From NCBI RefSeq assembly GCF_000296385.1, contig NZ_JH815185.1, positions 1,736,391 to 1,800,390 on the forward strand: 64,000 nucleotides of DNA, read 5' to 3'. A program made the translations under genes and the position numbers. Below the pieces are notes generated by a model. It saw nothing but the letters and a program-made list of their open reading frames with translations. It did not search any database and was not told the origin of the DNA. This DNA is from Lachnoanaerobaculum sp. OBRC5-5. GTDB lineage: Bacteria > Bacillota > Clostridia > Lachnospirales > Lachnospiraceae. Shown in pieces: positions 1 to 8,269 of this stretch (positions are counted from its first letter, which is position 1; the number at the start of each line of letters is the position of its first letter).

Positions 1-322
1 ATTTTCAGGGTTGTATGTACTGTTTAATCTTAAATTATCAAGGTTCATTTGCTTCGCTGTTTGAAACAGCTTAGCCATTATATCAAGTTCATTTTATCTT
101 GTCAATAACTTTTTAAGTTGTTTTGAAAAGTTTTTCTGAACTTTCTTTGCTCTTTTTGAGCAACTTTGATATAGTATCAAACTTTCTAAATCATGTCAAG
201 AGTATTTTCTATTGTTTTTAGAAACATTTGATTTTATTTTTTCTATCTTTTTAGGACAGTGGTATCATTCTACACCTTACACACTGTCCTGTCAACCTTT
301 GTTTTATGTTTTTTTAAATTTT
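1..322. other. Intergenic region, no gene seen
   Basis: This AT-rich stretch lies downstream of the glutathione peroxidase gene. I find no convincing reading frame on either strand. A perfect 9-bp inverted repeat (AGGACAGTG at 253-261, CACTGTCCT at 282-290) sits about 30 bp past the stop codon, with a 20-base loop. Neither side carries the T-run expected of an intrinsic terminator, so its role is unclear. Confidence 0.5.
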
Positions 323-865
323 CTATATTAAAGATGCCACAAACTCTTCTACCTTTTTCATATCTATAGTAGGCTCAAATCTTGCTACCACTTGACCTTC
401 TCTATCAATAACAAACTTTGTAAAATTCCATTTGATATCAGGGTTATTCTTGTAGTCCTTATCCATAATCTTTAACATTGCAGCCATACCCAAAGCTTTA
501 ATGCCCGTTCCAAAACTTTCAAATCTCTTTTGTGATTTTAAGTATTTGAAAAGTTCTATTTCATTTTCACCGTTTACATCTGACTTTTTCATCTGTGGGA
601 ATTTTGTATTATAGTTTAATGTGCAAAACTCATGTATCTCTTCATCTGTACCCGGTGTCTGATCACGAAATTGATTACAGGGTACATCAATTATTTCAAA
701 ACCTTTCTCATTGTACCTTTCATACATCTCTTCAAGCGATTTATATTGTGGTGTAAAGCCACAACCTGTAGCAGTATTTACTACCAGCACAACCTTCCCT
801 TTAAAATCACTCATAGAGACCGTACTTCCGTCAGCCGCTTCTACTCTTAAATCATAAAAATTCAT
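323..865 (-). CDS. Glutathione peroxidase-like thiol peroxidase (Cys type)
   Basis: 180 residues, the usual length for bacterial GPx/BsaA-like proteins, which reduce peroxides in the cytoplasm, in bacteria usually with thioredoxin rather than glutathione. The peroxidatic cysteine is Cys35 in NTATGCGFTPQ, where animal enzymes carry selenocysteine. CNQF (residues 63-66) and WNFTKF (near 150) supply the usual Gln, Trp and Asn active-site partners. The start chosen is the ATG at 865; a GTG nine codons earlier opens the same frame but overlaps the end of the upstream ABC-F gene. It is the last gene of a long minus-strand run and probably shares its transcript. The fold assignment is secure; the electron donor is an inference. 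Confidence 0.93.
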   Translation of the reverse strand: MNFYDLRVEAADGSTVSMSDFKGKVVLVVNTATGCGFTPQYKSLEEMYERYNEKGFEIIDVPCNQFRDQTPGTDEEIHEFCTLNYNTKFPQMKKSDVNGENEIELFKYLKSQKRFESFGTGIKALGMAAMLKIMDKDYKNNPDIKWNFTKFVIDREGQVVARFEPTIDMKKVEEFVASLI

Positions 866-873
866 ATAAAATC

Positions 874-2427
874 TTATACCCTCAGTGACCACTCTCTGCA
901 GTCAATGGTTCTTGTTATAAAGTCTTCGTAAAAAACAGGCTCATGGCAAATCAGCAGTATACTTCCCTTATATGCCTTCAGCGCTCTTTTCAATTCGTCC
1001 TTTGCATCCACATCCAAATGATTTGTCGGCTCATCCAAAAAAAGAATATTTGTAGGCCTGTTAATAAGCTTACAAAGTCTCACCTTTGCCTGCTCTCCAC
1101 CGGAGAGTACTCTGAAAAGACTCTCTATATGTTTTGTAGTGAGACCGCATTTTGCCAGCGCTGATCTTACCTCGTATTGACTGTACCCCGGAAATTCACT
1201 CCACAATTCCTCAATGCAGGTATTTTTTGACTTATTGTCGCTTTCCTGCTCAAAATAGCCTATCTCAAGATAGTCTCCCAGAACAGTTTTTCCTGACAAT
1301 GCCGGTGTAAGACCAAGTATACTCTTTAAGAGAGTTGACTTTCCTATACCGTTTGCACCGAACATTGCTATCTTTTCTCCTCTTTCCATCCTTACATTTA
1401 TAGGTTTTGAAAGCGGTGAGTCATAACCTATTACAAGATCTGTAGTTTCAAAAATAGTCTTACCCGGTGTTCTGGCCTCTTTAAAATTGAACTCAGGCTT
1501 CGGCTTTTCCGCCGCAAGCTCTATGATATCCATCTTATCCAGCTTTTTTTGTCTACTCATTGCCATATTTCTTGTAGCAACCCTCGCCTTATTTCTGGCA
1601 ACAAAATCCGCAAGCTCTTCTCTTTCCTTCTGTTGACGATTATATGCCGCCTCCAGCTGTTTTTTCTTTACCTCATGTACCTCAAGGAATTTATTATAAT
1701 CTCCTACATATCTGTTGAGTTCCTGATTTTCCATATGATATATGATATTTACCACAGAATTAAGGAAAGGTATATCATGCGAAATAAGTACAAATGCGTT
1801 CTCATAATCCTGTAAATATCTTTTCAGCCACTCAATATGTTCAACATCCAAATAGTTTGTAGGCTCATCTAAAAGTAAAATATCCGGTTTTTGTAATAGA
1901 AGCTTTGCCAAAAGGATTTTTGTTCTTTGTCCGCCGCTAAGTTCCGTTACATCTCTTTCAAGTCCGATATCTGTAAGTCCCAGCGCATTTGCCACATCTT
2001 CGACCTTGGCATCAATAGTATAGAAATCATGTGCCATCAAAAGTTCCTGAATAGTACCGAGCTCTTCCATAAGCTCATCCATTACGCTTTCATCAGCTGT
2101 AGTAAGCAAGTCACAGATCTCATTCATCCTTTTTTCCATATCAAAAAGATGATCATAGGCTCCCTTTAATGCATCTCTTATACTGGTTCCCTCTTCCAAT
2201 ACAGAATGCTGATCCAAATATCCTATCTGCACATTTTTCGCCCATTCTATCTTGCCCTCATCAGGCATCAGCTTTCCTGTAACTACACTCATGAATGTAG
2301 ACTTACCCTCTCCGTTGGCACCAACAAGTCCTATATGCTCACCTTTTAGCATTCTGAAGGAAACATTGTCAAAAATAGCTCTATCACCAAAACCGTGGCT
2401 CAAATTTTCCACATTCAAAATACTCAT
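874..2427 (-). CDS. ABC-F family ATPase (ribosome-associated, YbiT-like)
   Basis: 517 residues with two ABC ATPase domains and no membrane segment, which defines the ABC-F class. The first domain has GANGEGKST near residue 40, LSGGQ near 163 and LDEPTNYLD near 186. The second has GANGIGKST, LSGGEQ and LDEPTNHLD in the C-terminal half. A charged linker rich in Lys, Glu and Arg (about 245-320) joins them, matching the P-site tRNA interaction motif of the family. ABC-F proteins act on the ribosome as translation factors or as antibiotic resistance factors; the sequence favours the housekeeping type, but resistance cannot be excluded. The start codon overlaps the stop of the upstream DUF951 gene by one base (TAATG), implying translational coupling. 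Confidence 0.93.
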   Translation of the reverse strand: MSILNVENLSHGFGDRAIFDNVSFRMLKGEHIGLVGANGEGKSTFMSVVTGKLMPDEGKIEWAKNVQIGYLDQHSVLEEGTSIRDALKGAYDHLFDMEKRMNEICDLLTTADESVMDELMEELGTIQELLMAHDFYTIDAKVEDVANALGLTDIGLERDVTELSGGQRTKILLAKLLLQKPDILLLDEPTNYLDVEHIEWLKRYLQDYENAFVLISHDIPFLNSVVNIIYHMENQELNRYVGDYNKFLEVHEVKKKQLEAAYNRQQKEREELADFVARNKARVATRNMAMSRQKKLDKMDIIELAAEKPKPEFNFKEARTPGKTIFETTDLVIGYDSPLSKPINVRMERGEKIAMFGANGIGKSTLLKSILGLTPALSGKTVLGDYLEIGYFEQESDNKSKNTCIEELWSEFPGYSQYEVRSALAKCGLTTKHIESLFRVLSGGEQAKVRLCKLINRPTNILFLDEPTNHLDVDAKDELKRALKAYKGSILLICHEPVFYEDFITRTIDCREWSLRV

Positions 2428-2612
2428 TATACATCTTTTCCTTTTGCCTTAATATTTTTTTCTATACTCTTTCTTGCAATCATCATCTGATGTCCGCAAC
2501 CTACACATTTAAGTCTCAAATCCTGACCGACCCTAAGCACTTCCCACTCATGAGAACCGCACGGATGTGGCTTTTTCAATGTAAGTATATCTCCTACATC
2601 TATTTGTATCAT
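2427..2612 (-). CDS. DUF951 family small protein
   Basis: 61 residues. The pattern of a leading KKPHPCG, then GxDLRLKC and CxxC (VGCGH) with a following basic stretch is that of DUF951, a small conserved Firmicutes protein of unknown function. Three cysteines (in HPCG and LKCVGCGH) could bind a metal. It overlaps the upstream pyridoxal kinase-like gene by four bases and the downstream ABC-F gene by one base, so the three are clearly one translational unit. In Bacillus the homologue lies among replication and translation genes, but no biochemical role is established to my knowledge. Confidence 0.88.
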   Translation of the reverse strand: MIQIDVGDILTLKKPHPCGSHEWEVLRVGQDLRLKCVGCGHQMMIARKSIEKNIKAKGKDV

Positions 2613-3448
2613 TTATTCAACTCTCTCACTAAAACCGGTAAGGCTTTTTCAAATTTCACTCCGTACCAATGATTATCATCGTCAATTGTCTTTGTTATAG
2701 CTTCCGAAACAAATTCGGCAGCAATCTTTGCAGCCTCTCTAAAGCTCTTCCCATGCATCAATCCGCCTGTAAATGCCGCCGCATAGCAATCTCCTGTACC
2801 ATGTGCATCTTTTTCTATTCTGTCAATGTAAAAAATCTCAATACTTTCAGTATCTCCTTCAAATACAGCTATTCCCAGCTTACCTTCAATATTTCTGATA
2901 CCTTTTAATATTATATTTTTTGCACCGAGATCCCTAAGCTTATATATAATGCTCATAATATATTCGCCGCTTTGATTATCAAGTACTATCTCACTGCCTG
3001 TAAGTAAAGCGGCTTCAGTCATATTCGGAAGTACAATATCACTTGCACCTACAAGATTTCTCATTTCTTTTACGAAATCTTCATCAAATCCTGTATACAA
3101 TTTTCCGTTGTCCGCCATAGCGGGATCGACTATTCTCATTCCGTCTTCTTTTAAAAGATTGTTAAACAAATCAATTACAATCTCAATCTGCCTCTTACTT
3201 CCGAGATAACCCGTATATATTGCATCAAAGTTTATACCTTCTTTTTTCCAATGCTCCATAATCTTAGGCAAATCCTCTGTCAAATCTCTGAAAGTAAATC
3301 CGCTAAAACCGCCTGTATGGGTGGAAAGTATTGCAGACGGCATTATAGCCGTCTCCACTCCGCAAGCTGAAAGTATCGGCAATGCCACCGTTGTGGAACA
3401 CTGTCCGAAACATGAAATATCCTGTACCGTTAACACTTTTTTATTCAT
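2609..3448 (-). CDS. pdxY: Pyridoxal/pyridoxamine kinase, PfkB-like family
   Basis: 279 residues. PdxY-type kinases phosphorylate pyridoxal or pyridoxamine with ATP to salvage vitamin B6. The sequence begins with the typical VQDISCFGQCSTT segment, has DPAMADNGKLY at mid-length and the anion-hole motif GTGDCYAAAF near residue 215, where the Asp is the catalytic base of the ribokinase fold. The start ATG is preceded by GAGGTGGG. It sits between a small unknown gene and DUF951 in a continuous minus-strand operon. A second, more diverged kinase of the same family occurs at 17407-18228, so substrate preferences may differ; one may act on another pyrimidine or B6 vitamer. Confidence 0.88.
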   Translation of the reverse strand: MNKKVLTVQDISCFGQCSTTVALPILSACGVETAIMPSAILSTHTGGFSGFTFRDLTEDLPKIMEHWKKEGINFDAIYTGYLGSKRQIEIVIDLFNNLLKEDGMRIVDPAMADNGKLYTGFDEDFVKEMRNLVGASDIVLPNMTEAALLTGSEIVLDNQSGEYIMSIIYKLRDLGAKNIILKGIRNIEGKLGIAVFEGDTESIEIFYIDRIEKDAHGTGDCYAAAFTGGLMHGKSFREAAKIAAEFVSEAITKTIDDDNHWYGVKFEKALPVLVRELNK

Positions 3449-3472
3449 AAACCCACCTCAACAAATATATTT

Positions 3473-3835
3473 TTATTTACTGAATTTTTCTATTTCTTCA
3501 AGTGCAATTTCAATTAACTGCTGCTTTTCTTCAGGTTTTAATCTGTAAACCGTCTCTTTGTCTCTCCAGTTTTTTATTACTTCCTCAACGCTTGGACGCT
3601 CCTCATCCTCATCATATACATCAGGGTCTGAAAGATTTGCAATACCTTCACGCAAAATCAAAAGTTCAAAATGATAACTTTTTGTCTTTTTATTATTGGG
3701 AAAGGTTTCATTGAGCCTGTCCTGTTCCCAGTTCTTTTGCTCTTCGCCGAAAGGATAGAGTTTTTTATAATATCTATCCATCTTCTTCTTTTTCTGCTTT
3801 GCCGTTTCAAAACTGAACCAATCTGCTATTCCCAT
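3473..3835 (-). CDS. Unrecognised 120-residue cytosolic protein
   Basis: I do not recognise the family. The protein is hydrophilic and highly charged, rich in Lys and Glu, with no membrane segment or signal peptide. It starts with MGIADWFSF and a run of lysines, and its C-terminal third is predicted helical with many Glu residues. AAGG lies seven bases before the ATG, overlapping the end of rpiB, whose stop codon is only five bases upstream. The tight spacing on both sides shows it belongs to the housekeeping operon, so a role in basic physiology is more likely than an accessory one. Confidence 0.7.
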   Translation of the reverse strand: MGIADWFSFETAKQKKKKMDRYYKKLYPFGEEQKNWEQDRLNETFPNNKKTKSYHFELLILREGIANLSDPDVYDEDEERPSVEEVIKNWRDKETVYRLKPEEKQQLIEIALEEIEKFSK

Positions 3836-3839
3836 GTCT

Positions 3840-4289
3840 TTACCTTGAGTACTTTTCTTCTATTTCACTGATAATATCAATTCTGTTTTGATGTCTGCCG
3901 CCTTCAAACTCAGTCTCAAAGAAACTGTCAACAATCATCTTAGCCATTTCAGAGCCGACCACTCTCGCACCGAATGCAATAATCTGAGCATTATTGTGAA
4001 GTGCCGCCATCTTTGCGGAATAAGGTTCTGAACAAACTGCCGCTCTGATTCCCGGTACCTTGTTTGCAGCCAAAGATATTCCGATACCTGTACCGCAAAT
4101 AAGTACTCCTTTATCCACTTCTCCCGAAACTATAGCCTCCGCAACATCTCTTCCCGGTACAGGATAGTCACATCTCTCCCCCGCCTTTGCTCCAAAATCC
4201 ACAACTTCAAAGCCTGCCGCTGTTAAATGCTCTGTAATAATATCCTTCAGCTCAACTGCCGTATGGTCATTTCCTATTCCGATTCTCAT
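3840..4289 (-). CDS. rpiB: Ribose-5-phosphate isomerase B
   Basis: 149 residues, standard length. RpiB interconverts ribose 5-phosphate and ribulose 5-phosphate in the non-oxidative pentose phosphate pathway; some family members act on allose or galactose 6-phosphate. Visible family features are the GNDHTAVELK start, the catalytic-cysteine motif CGTGIG near residue 65, and the HNNAQIIAFGAR segment near residue 100. A strong AAGGAGG precedes the ATG. It lies between rsmI and a small unknown gene with short gaps. There is no sugar-specific transporter beside it, so the housekeeping ribose role is the best reading. Confidence 0.93.
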   Translation of the reverse strand: MRIGIGNDHTAVELKDIITEHLTAAGFEVVDFGAKAGERCDYPVPGRDVAEAIVSGEVDKGVLICGTGIGISLAANKVPGIRAAVCSEPYSAKMAALHNNAQIIAFGARVVGSEMAKMIVDSFFETEFEGGRHQNRIDIISEIEEKYSR

Positions 4290-4304
4290 ATTTCCTCCTT
4301 ATAT

Positions 4305-5147
4305 TTACAAGAGTTCCTTATAAACATCTCTCTTTTGTATTCCTCTATCTTTTGCCACTGCCTTCATTGCCTCTTTTTTGTCCATGCCCTCGGCTATATA
4401 TTTTTCATAATGCTCTCTGATACTGATTTCTTCAAAGGACTTTTGTCTCTCTTCCCTCTTCTCCAAAAGGCTCTTCCCCTCTATCACCAGTACATATTCG
4501 CCTCTGATTGCAATCTTTTCAGACTCATAATCAGCTATTATATCCGCCAGTTTTCCTCTTAAAACCTCTTCATGCAACTTTGTAATTTCTCTTACTATGG
4601 CAATATTTCTATTCCCCATATACTCAAAGAGTTCCTTTAAGGTCTTTAGCAATCTATGTGGCGCTTCATATAAAATAAGAGTTCTGCTTTCCTGTGAAAG
4701 TTCAGTCAGTATTTCCTTTTTCTCATTCTTATCCGCAGGCAAAAATCCTTCAAAGGCAAACCTTCTTGAACTTATACCGCTTATTGCAAGCGCAGATACT
4801 ACCGCACTGGCTCCCGGAACAACGGTAACCTCCAGTCCCTCTTTATATGCGATTTCCACCAGCTCATAACCCGGGTCTGATATTGCAGGCATTCCTGCAT
4901 CTGAAACAAAGGCAATATTCTTACCTTCTTTTACTTTTTCACAAAGCTCATATGCCTTATCTATTTTATTATATTCATGGTATGAGGTCAAATGTCCTTT
5001 TATTTCAAAATGATTCAAAAGCCTAATAGTATTTCTTGTATCTTCACAGGCAATAATATCTGCATTTTTCAATGTTTCTATCGCCCTCATACTGATATCG
5101 GAAAGATTTCCTATAGGTGTAGCCACCAGATATATTTTACCTGCCAT
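4305..5147 (-). CDS. rsmI: 16S rRNA 2'-O-ribose methyltransferase (C1402)
   Basis: 280 residues. RsmI methylates the ribose of cytidine 1402 of 16S rRNA using S-adenosylmethionine. The family signature GKIYLVATPIGNLSDIS opens the protein, followed by ACEDTRNT, the SDAGMPAISDPGYELV loop and GFLPADK. The start was placed at the ATG at 5147, because this is where the family begins; a longer frame runs 22 codons into the upstream gene. The ATG overlaps the end of trmN6 by eleven bases. The same neighbour pair (yabB-yabC) occurs in Bacillus. Confidence 0.93.
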   Translation of the reverse strand: MAGKIYLVATPIGNLSDISMRAIETLKNADIIACEDTRNTIRLLNHFEIKGHLTSYHEYNKIDKAYELCEKVKEGKNIAFVSDAGMPAISDPGYELVEIAYKEGLEVTVVPGASAVVSALAISGISSRRFAFEGFLPADKNEKKEILTELSQESRTLILYEAPHRLLKTLKELFEYMGNRNIAIVREITKLHEEVLRGKLADIIADYESEKIAIRGEYVLVIEGKSLLEKREERQKSFEEISIREHYEKYIAEGMDKKEAMKAVAKDRGIQKRDVYKELL

Positions 5148-5883
5148 ATATTCTAAGCACCTCATCCGTATATACATTTTTATCCTTATAAACTGCCAAA
5201 GGCGGCTCCACATCCAGCCATACTCCGGATCCTTTTACCCCCTCTATCAAAACAAGATTTGCCTTACTTTCCATATAGGGATGTACAAATCTTATTTTCT
5301 TAGGTTCTATTCTGTTTTTCTTTAATGCGGCAAATATTTCAGAAAGCCTACTCGGCCTGTGTATCATAAAAAACTTACCGTTTTCTTTTAACAGCTTACC
5401 TGCAATCTCCACCACTTTATCAAGATCTGTAAGAAGTTCATGCCTTGCTATTGCAAGCGGTAAATCGGGATTTTTTATAGCTGTTGTATCCTTCATATAT
5501 GGCGGATTCACACTGACGGTATCCACACTGCCATGCTTTATATATTTTAAAGCATTGGCAATATCATCATTTATAATATCAATTTTTTCTTCCAGAGAAT
5601 TGTACTTTACACTCCTATTTGCCATATCGGCAATATATTCCTGTATTTCAATACCTGTTATTTTTTTTGCCTGAGTTTTCGCACTCAGAAGCACCGGTAC
5701 AATGCCGCTTCCAGTACAAAGGTCCACAGCATAACCGCCTCTTTTTACTTTAACAAAATTTGCCAAAAGCACCGCATCTATACCGAAGCAAAATTTGTCC
5801 GGATTTTGTATAAGGAAGAGATTCTCACATTGCAAATCGTCAAGTCTCTCTCCCGATTCTTCCCTTATCAATTCATCTTTCAT
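5137..5883 (-). CDS. trmN6: tRNA1(Val) adenine-37 N6-methyltransferase family
   Basis: 248 residues of a Rossmann-fold SAM-dependent methyltransferase. VDLCTGSGIVPVLL (near residue 55) is the SAM-binding motif I and VSVNPPYMK (near 125) is the NPPY catalytic motif used by N6-adenine methyltransferases. The opening DDLQCENLFLIQNPDKFCFGIDAVLLANF is typical of the YabB/YfiC group, but quoted here only by its key part, FGIDAVLLANF. It stands between ricT and rsmI, exactly where yabB lies in Bacillus. Substrate assignment to tRNA rests on family knowledge. Confidence 0.87.
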   Translation of the reverse strand: MKDELIREESGERLDDLQCENLFLIQNPDKFCFGIDAVLLANFVKVKRGGYAVDLCTGSGIVPVLLSAKTQAKKITGIEIQEYIADMANRSVKYNSLEEKIDIINDDIANALKYIKHGSVDTVSVNPPYMKDTTAIKNPDLPLAIARHELLTDLDKVVEIAGKLLKENGKFFMIHRPSRLSEIFAALKKNRIEPKKIRFVHPYMESKANLVLIEGVKGSGVWLDVEPPLAVYKDKNVYTDEVLRIYGR

Positions 5884-5887
5884 GATT

Positions 5888-6697
5888 TTAAGCTTGTATC
5901 CTTATCTCTTTTAAAGAATACTCTTCAATTTCCTTTGCATCCTCTGATTTTGTAACAAGCACTTTTACAGTCTGCCTTAGTACACTGGTTGAAACTATCA
6001 CACCGGTCTCTCCGGCAGGTGTGGAAACCGTAACACCTTCTCTCGGCATCTTTTTATTTAAATACTCATATGTATCGGATTCGTTTTTCAAACAACACAT
6101 CAATCTTCCACATACACCGCTGATTTTTGCAGGATTTAAAGACAGGCTTTGTTCCTTTGCCATCTTTATGGACACAGGTACAAAGTCGGACAGATAACTG
6201 TGACAGCAAAGCGCTCTTCCACATGAACCCATGCCGCCTACCATCTTGGTTTCATCTCTTACTCCTACCTGTCTGAGTTCTATTCTTACTCTGAAAATAG
6301 ATGCAAGTATCTTTACCAGCTCTCTGAAGTCAACTCTGCATTCTGCGGTAAAATAAAATAAAACCTTTGCATTATCAAATGTATACTCTGCAGAAATTAG
6401 TTTCATAGGCAAATTAAGTTCAATAATCTTTGACTTGCAAATATCAAAAGCCTCTTTTTCCTTCTTGCAGTTTTCCTCACAGATACAAATATCCTCAGGA
6501 CTTGCCTTTCTTATTATCTTTTTTAGAGGGTTATCATAAGCTTCACTTAATTCTCTTGCACCCAATATGACTCTGCCGCATTCAATGCCCCTATCAGTCT
6601 CCACTATTACTCTATCATTTACATCTATATCAATATCATCAGGATCATAGTAGCAGATGTTACCTACATCTCTAAACCTAACGCCTATTACTCTCAT
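5888..6697 (-). CDS. ricT: PSP1 domain protein RicT (YaaT)
   Basis: 269 residues with the PSP1 C-terminal domain. In Bacillus, RicT with RicA and RicF forms an iron-sulfur complex that helps RNase Y mature mRNAs and affects sporulation and competence. The hallmark cysteines are visible: GSCGRALCCHSYL near residue 160 and GVCGRLMCCLKNE near residue 195, plus CICEENCKKE near 95. A role in RNA processing is inferred from the family. It lies directly downstream of holB, as in Bacillus, with a nine-base gap. Confidence 0.92.
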   Translation of the reverse strand: MRVIGVRFRDVGNICYYDPDDIDIDVNDRVIVETDRGIECGRVILGARELSEAYDNPLKKIIRKASPEDICICEENCKKEKEAFDICKSKIIELNLPMKLISAEYTFDNAKVLFYFTAECRVDFRELVKILASIFRVRIELRQVGVRDETKMVGGMGSCGRALCCHSYLSDFVPVSIKMAKEQSLSLNPAKISGVCGRLMCCLKNESDTYEYLNKKMPREGVTVSTPAGETGVIVSTSVLRQTVKVLVTKSEDAKEIEEYSLKEIRIQA

Positions 6698-6706
6698 CTT
6701 TTTCTC

Positions 6707-7678
6707 CTATTTTCTAAGGCCAATAAAAAGCAATTCCATCACCGTATCTCCGCTTACATTGGAGTTTAGCCTAGTCTCCGTTTCATCTATTAAGTCTATT
6801 ATACTGTTAATCTTTTTAAGTGTATATTCTCTGGAAAGCCTTAGTATAATGCTTTCCTCCCTTATAAATACAAGTTTATCTATCTTTTTTGTAAGCTTTA
6901 AGATACATATATCTCTATACCAGAGTCTTAGAAAATTTATAAAATCCTTAAATCCTCCGGTTCTTTTTTTCAATTCTTCTATAAATAAAAGTATATCATT
7001 TATAGATGCTTCTGAAATCTTTTTCAAAAACTCTACATTTTGATTATACATACCGGCAAAATCCTCAGATTCAGCCATTACTTTTGCAATACCGGGTGCA
7101 CCGTTTGAATACGAAGCTACCACAGTAGCCACATCTTCACTTATACCCTTTTCAACAAGCCAACTCTTTATTCTGTCATTACTTACCGCACTCAACAAAA
7201 GTTTTATACATCTACTCCTTATTGTTTCAAGAAGTAAACTCATATTTCTTACCAAAAGTAAGATAACTACATACTCGGGCGGCTCTTCTATAGTCTTTAA
7301 CAGTGCATTCTGCGCCCCCACAGTCATCTTATCCGCCTCGTCTATTATATATATCTTTACTTTTCCATGATACGGTCTGATTGAAACATCATTAACTATA
7401 TTTTCTCGAATCCTGTCGATTCCGATACTTTCTTTGCCATCGGCATCCATATAAAAAAAGTCGGGGTATGCATCCGCCAAAAACTGCCTGCATGCAGGAC
7501 ACTCTCCACATCCTGTATGCTTCTCACATATAAGTTCCATAGCAAACTCTCTTGCAATTTTAGACTTTCCTATCCCCTTGTCCCCTGCAAGGATATATGC
7601 ATGTGATATCGACTTTTTTATTATTGACTCCCTTAAATGATGCCTTATCTTTTCATTTCCAAGAATAAAATCACTCAT
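6707..7678 (-). CDS. holB: DNA polymerase III delta-prime subunit
   Basis: 323 residues. Delta-prime is a rigid AAA+ subunit of the clamp loader that places the beta clamp on DNA. GDKGIGKSKIA is the P-loop near residue 35, CEKHTGCGECPACRQF near 52-67 is the zinc-binding insertion, DEADKMT the Walker B region, and TIRSRC the sensor/arginine-finger motif near 155. The C-terminal helical domain is present. The start codon overlaps the end of the upstream kinase-like gene by eight bases. Gene order and motifs leave little doubt. Confidence 0.93.
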   Translation of the reverse strand: MSDFILGNEKIRHHLRESIIKKSISHAYILAGDKGIGKSKIAREFAMELICEKHTGCGECPACRQFLADAYPDFFYMDADGKESIGIDRIRENIVNDVSIRPYHGKVKIYIIDEADKMTVGAQNALLKTIEEPPEYVVILLLVRNMSLLLETIRSRCIKLLLSAVSNDRIKSWLVEKGISEDVATVVASYSNGAPGIAKVMAESEDFAGMYNQNVEFLKKISEASINDILLFIEELKKRTGGFKDFINFLRLWYRDICILKLTKKIDKLVFIREESIILRLSREYTLKKINSIIDLIDETETRLNSNVSGDTVMELLFIGLRK

Positions 7679-8264
7679 CCTGTATCTTTATTCCCATATC
7701 TTTTTTTATTTCCAGTATGCACTTATTTAAATCTTCATTGACATACTTTTTTGTGATTCCGGCAGCTTCAAGTCTCATAGGTGAGAAATCCTCCTCATCC
7801 GCCAAAAATCTTCTGCAAAGCTCGGCATACTGTGGCTCTGATTGCACCATCTCTCTGTTTATAGCTCTCTGCAGTCTGATACCGTCACTGAGCTCTATAA
7901 ATATAGGTACGACATTTTCCGCACCATAGTACTCTTTTATTTTTTTATAAGAATCCAGAGTTCCTATTATAAGATAGTTTTTACTTTCCAGATGCAATGA
8001 TCCGTCATCAATAGTTGCATATATCCACGGACCTTTAACTGTATTATAGGTCCTCATCTCTATAAGCTTACCCTGTTTTCTATATTCTTCTATAACGGAT
8101 TCCTCTACAAAATGGTAATCAACACCATTTTCTTCCCCGTCCCTTATAGGTCTTGTGGTATATGTTATAAGTCTCTTTGTTCTCGGGCACTCCTTATACA
8201 GTCTTTTAAAGATAGTATCTTTTCCGGATGCACTCTTTCCCATTACATAATAAATTTTTCCCAT
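7671..8264 (-). CDS. Guanylate kinase-like P-loop kinase
   Basis: 197 residues. The P-loop GKSASGKDTIFKRL is at residues 9-22, and TYTTRPIRDGEENGVDYHF is the GMP-binding lid of guanylate kinases. Guanylate kinases convert GMP and ATP to GDP and ADP. The C-terminal half is more divergent than in standard Gmk. It occupies the position that thymidylate kinase (tmk) holds in the corresponding Bacillus cluster, between the decarboxylase and holB. It may be a second guanylate kinase or a nucleotide kinase of other specificity; the lid strongly favours a guanylate-type substrate. Confidence 0.8.
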   Translation of the reverse strand: MGKIYYVMGKSASGKDTIFKRLYKECPRTKRLITYTTRPIRDGEENGVDYHFVEESVIEEYRKQGKLIEMRTYNTVKGPWIYATIDDGSLHLESKNYLIIGTLDSYKKIKEYYGAENVVPIFIELSDGIRLQRAINREMVQSEPQYAELCRRFLADEEDFSPMRLEAAGITKKYVNEDLNKCILEIKKDMGIKIQDE

Positions 8265-8269
8265 TTTAC

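Noticed and set aside
253-290. Perfect 9-bp inverted repeat after the glutathione peroxidase gene as a terminator
   Set aside because: No T-run on either side and a long loop, so it does not meet the form of an intrinsic terminator.
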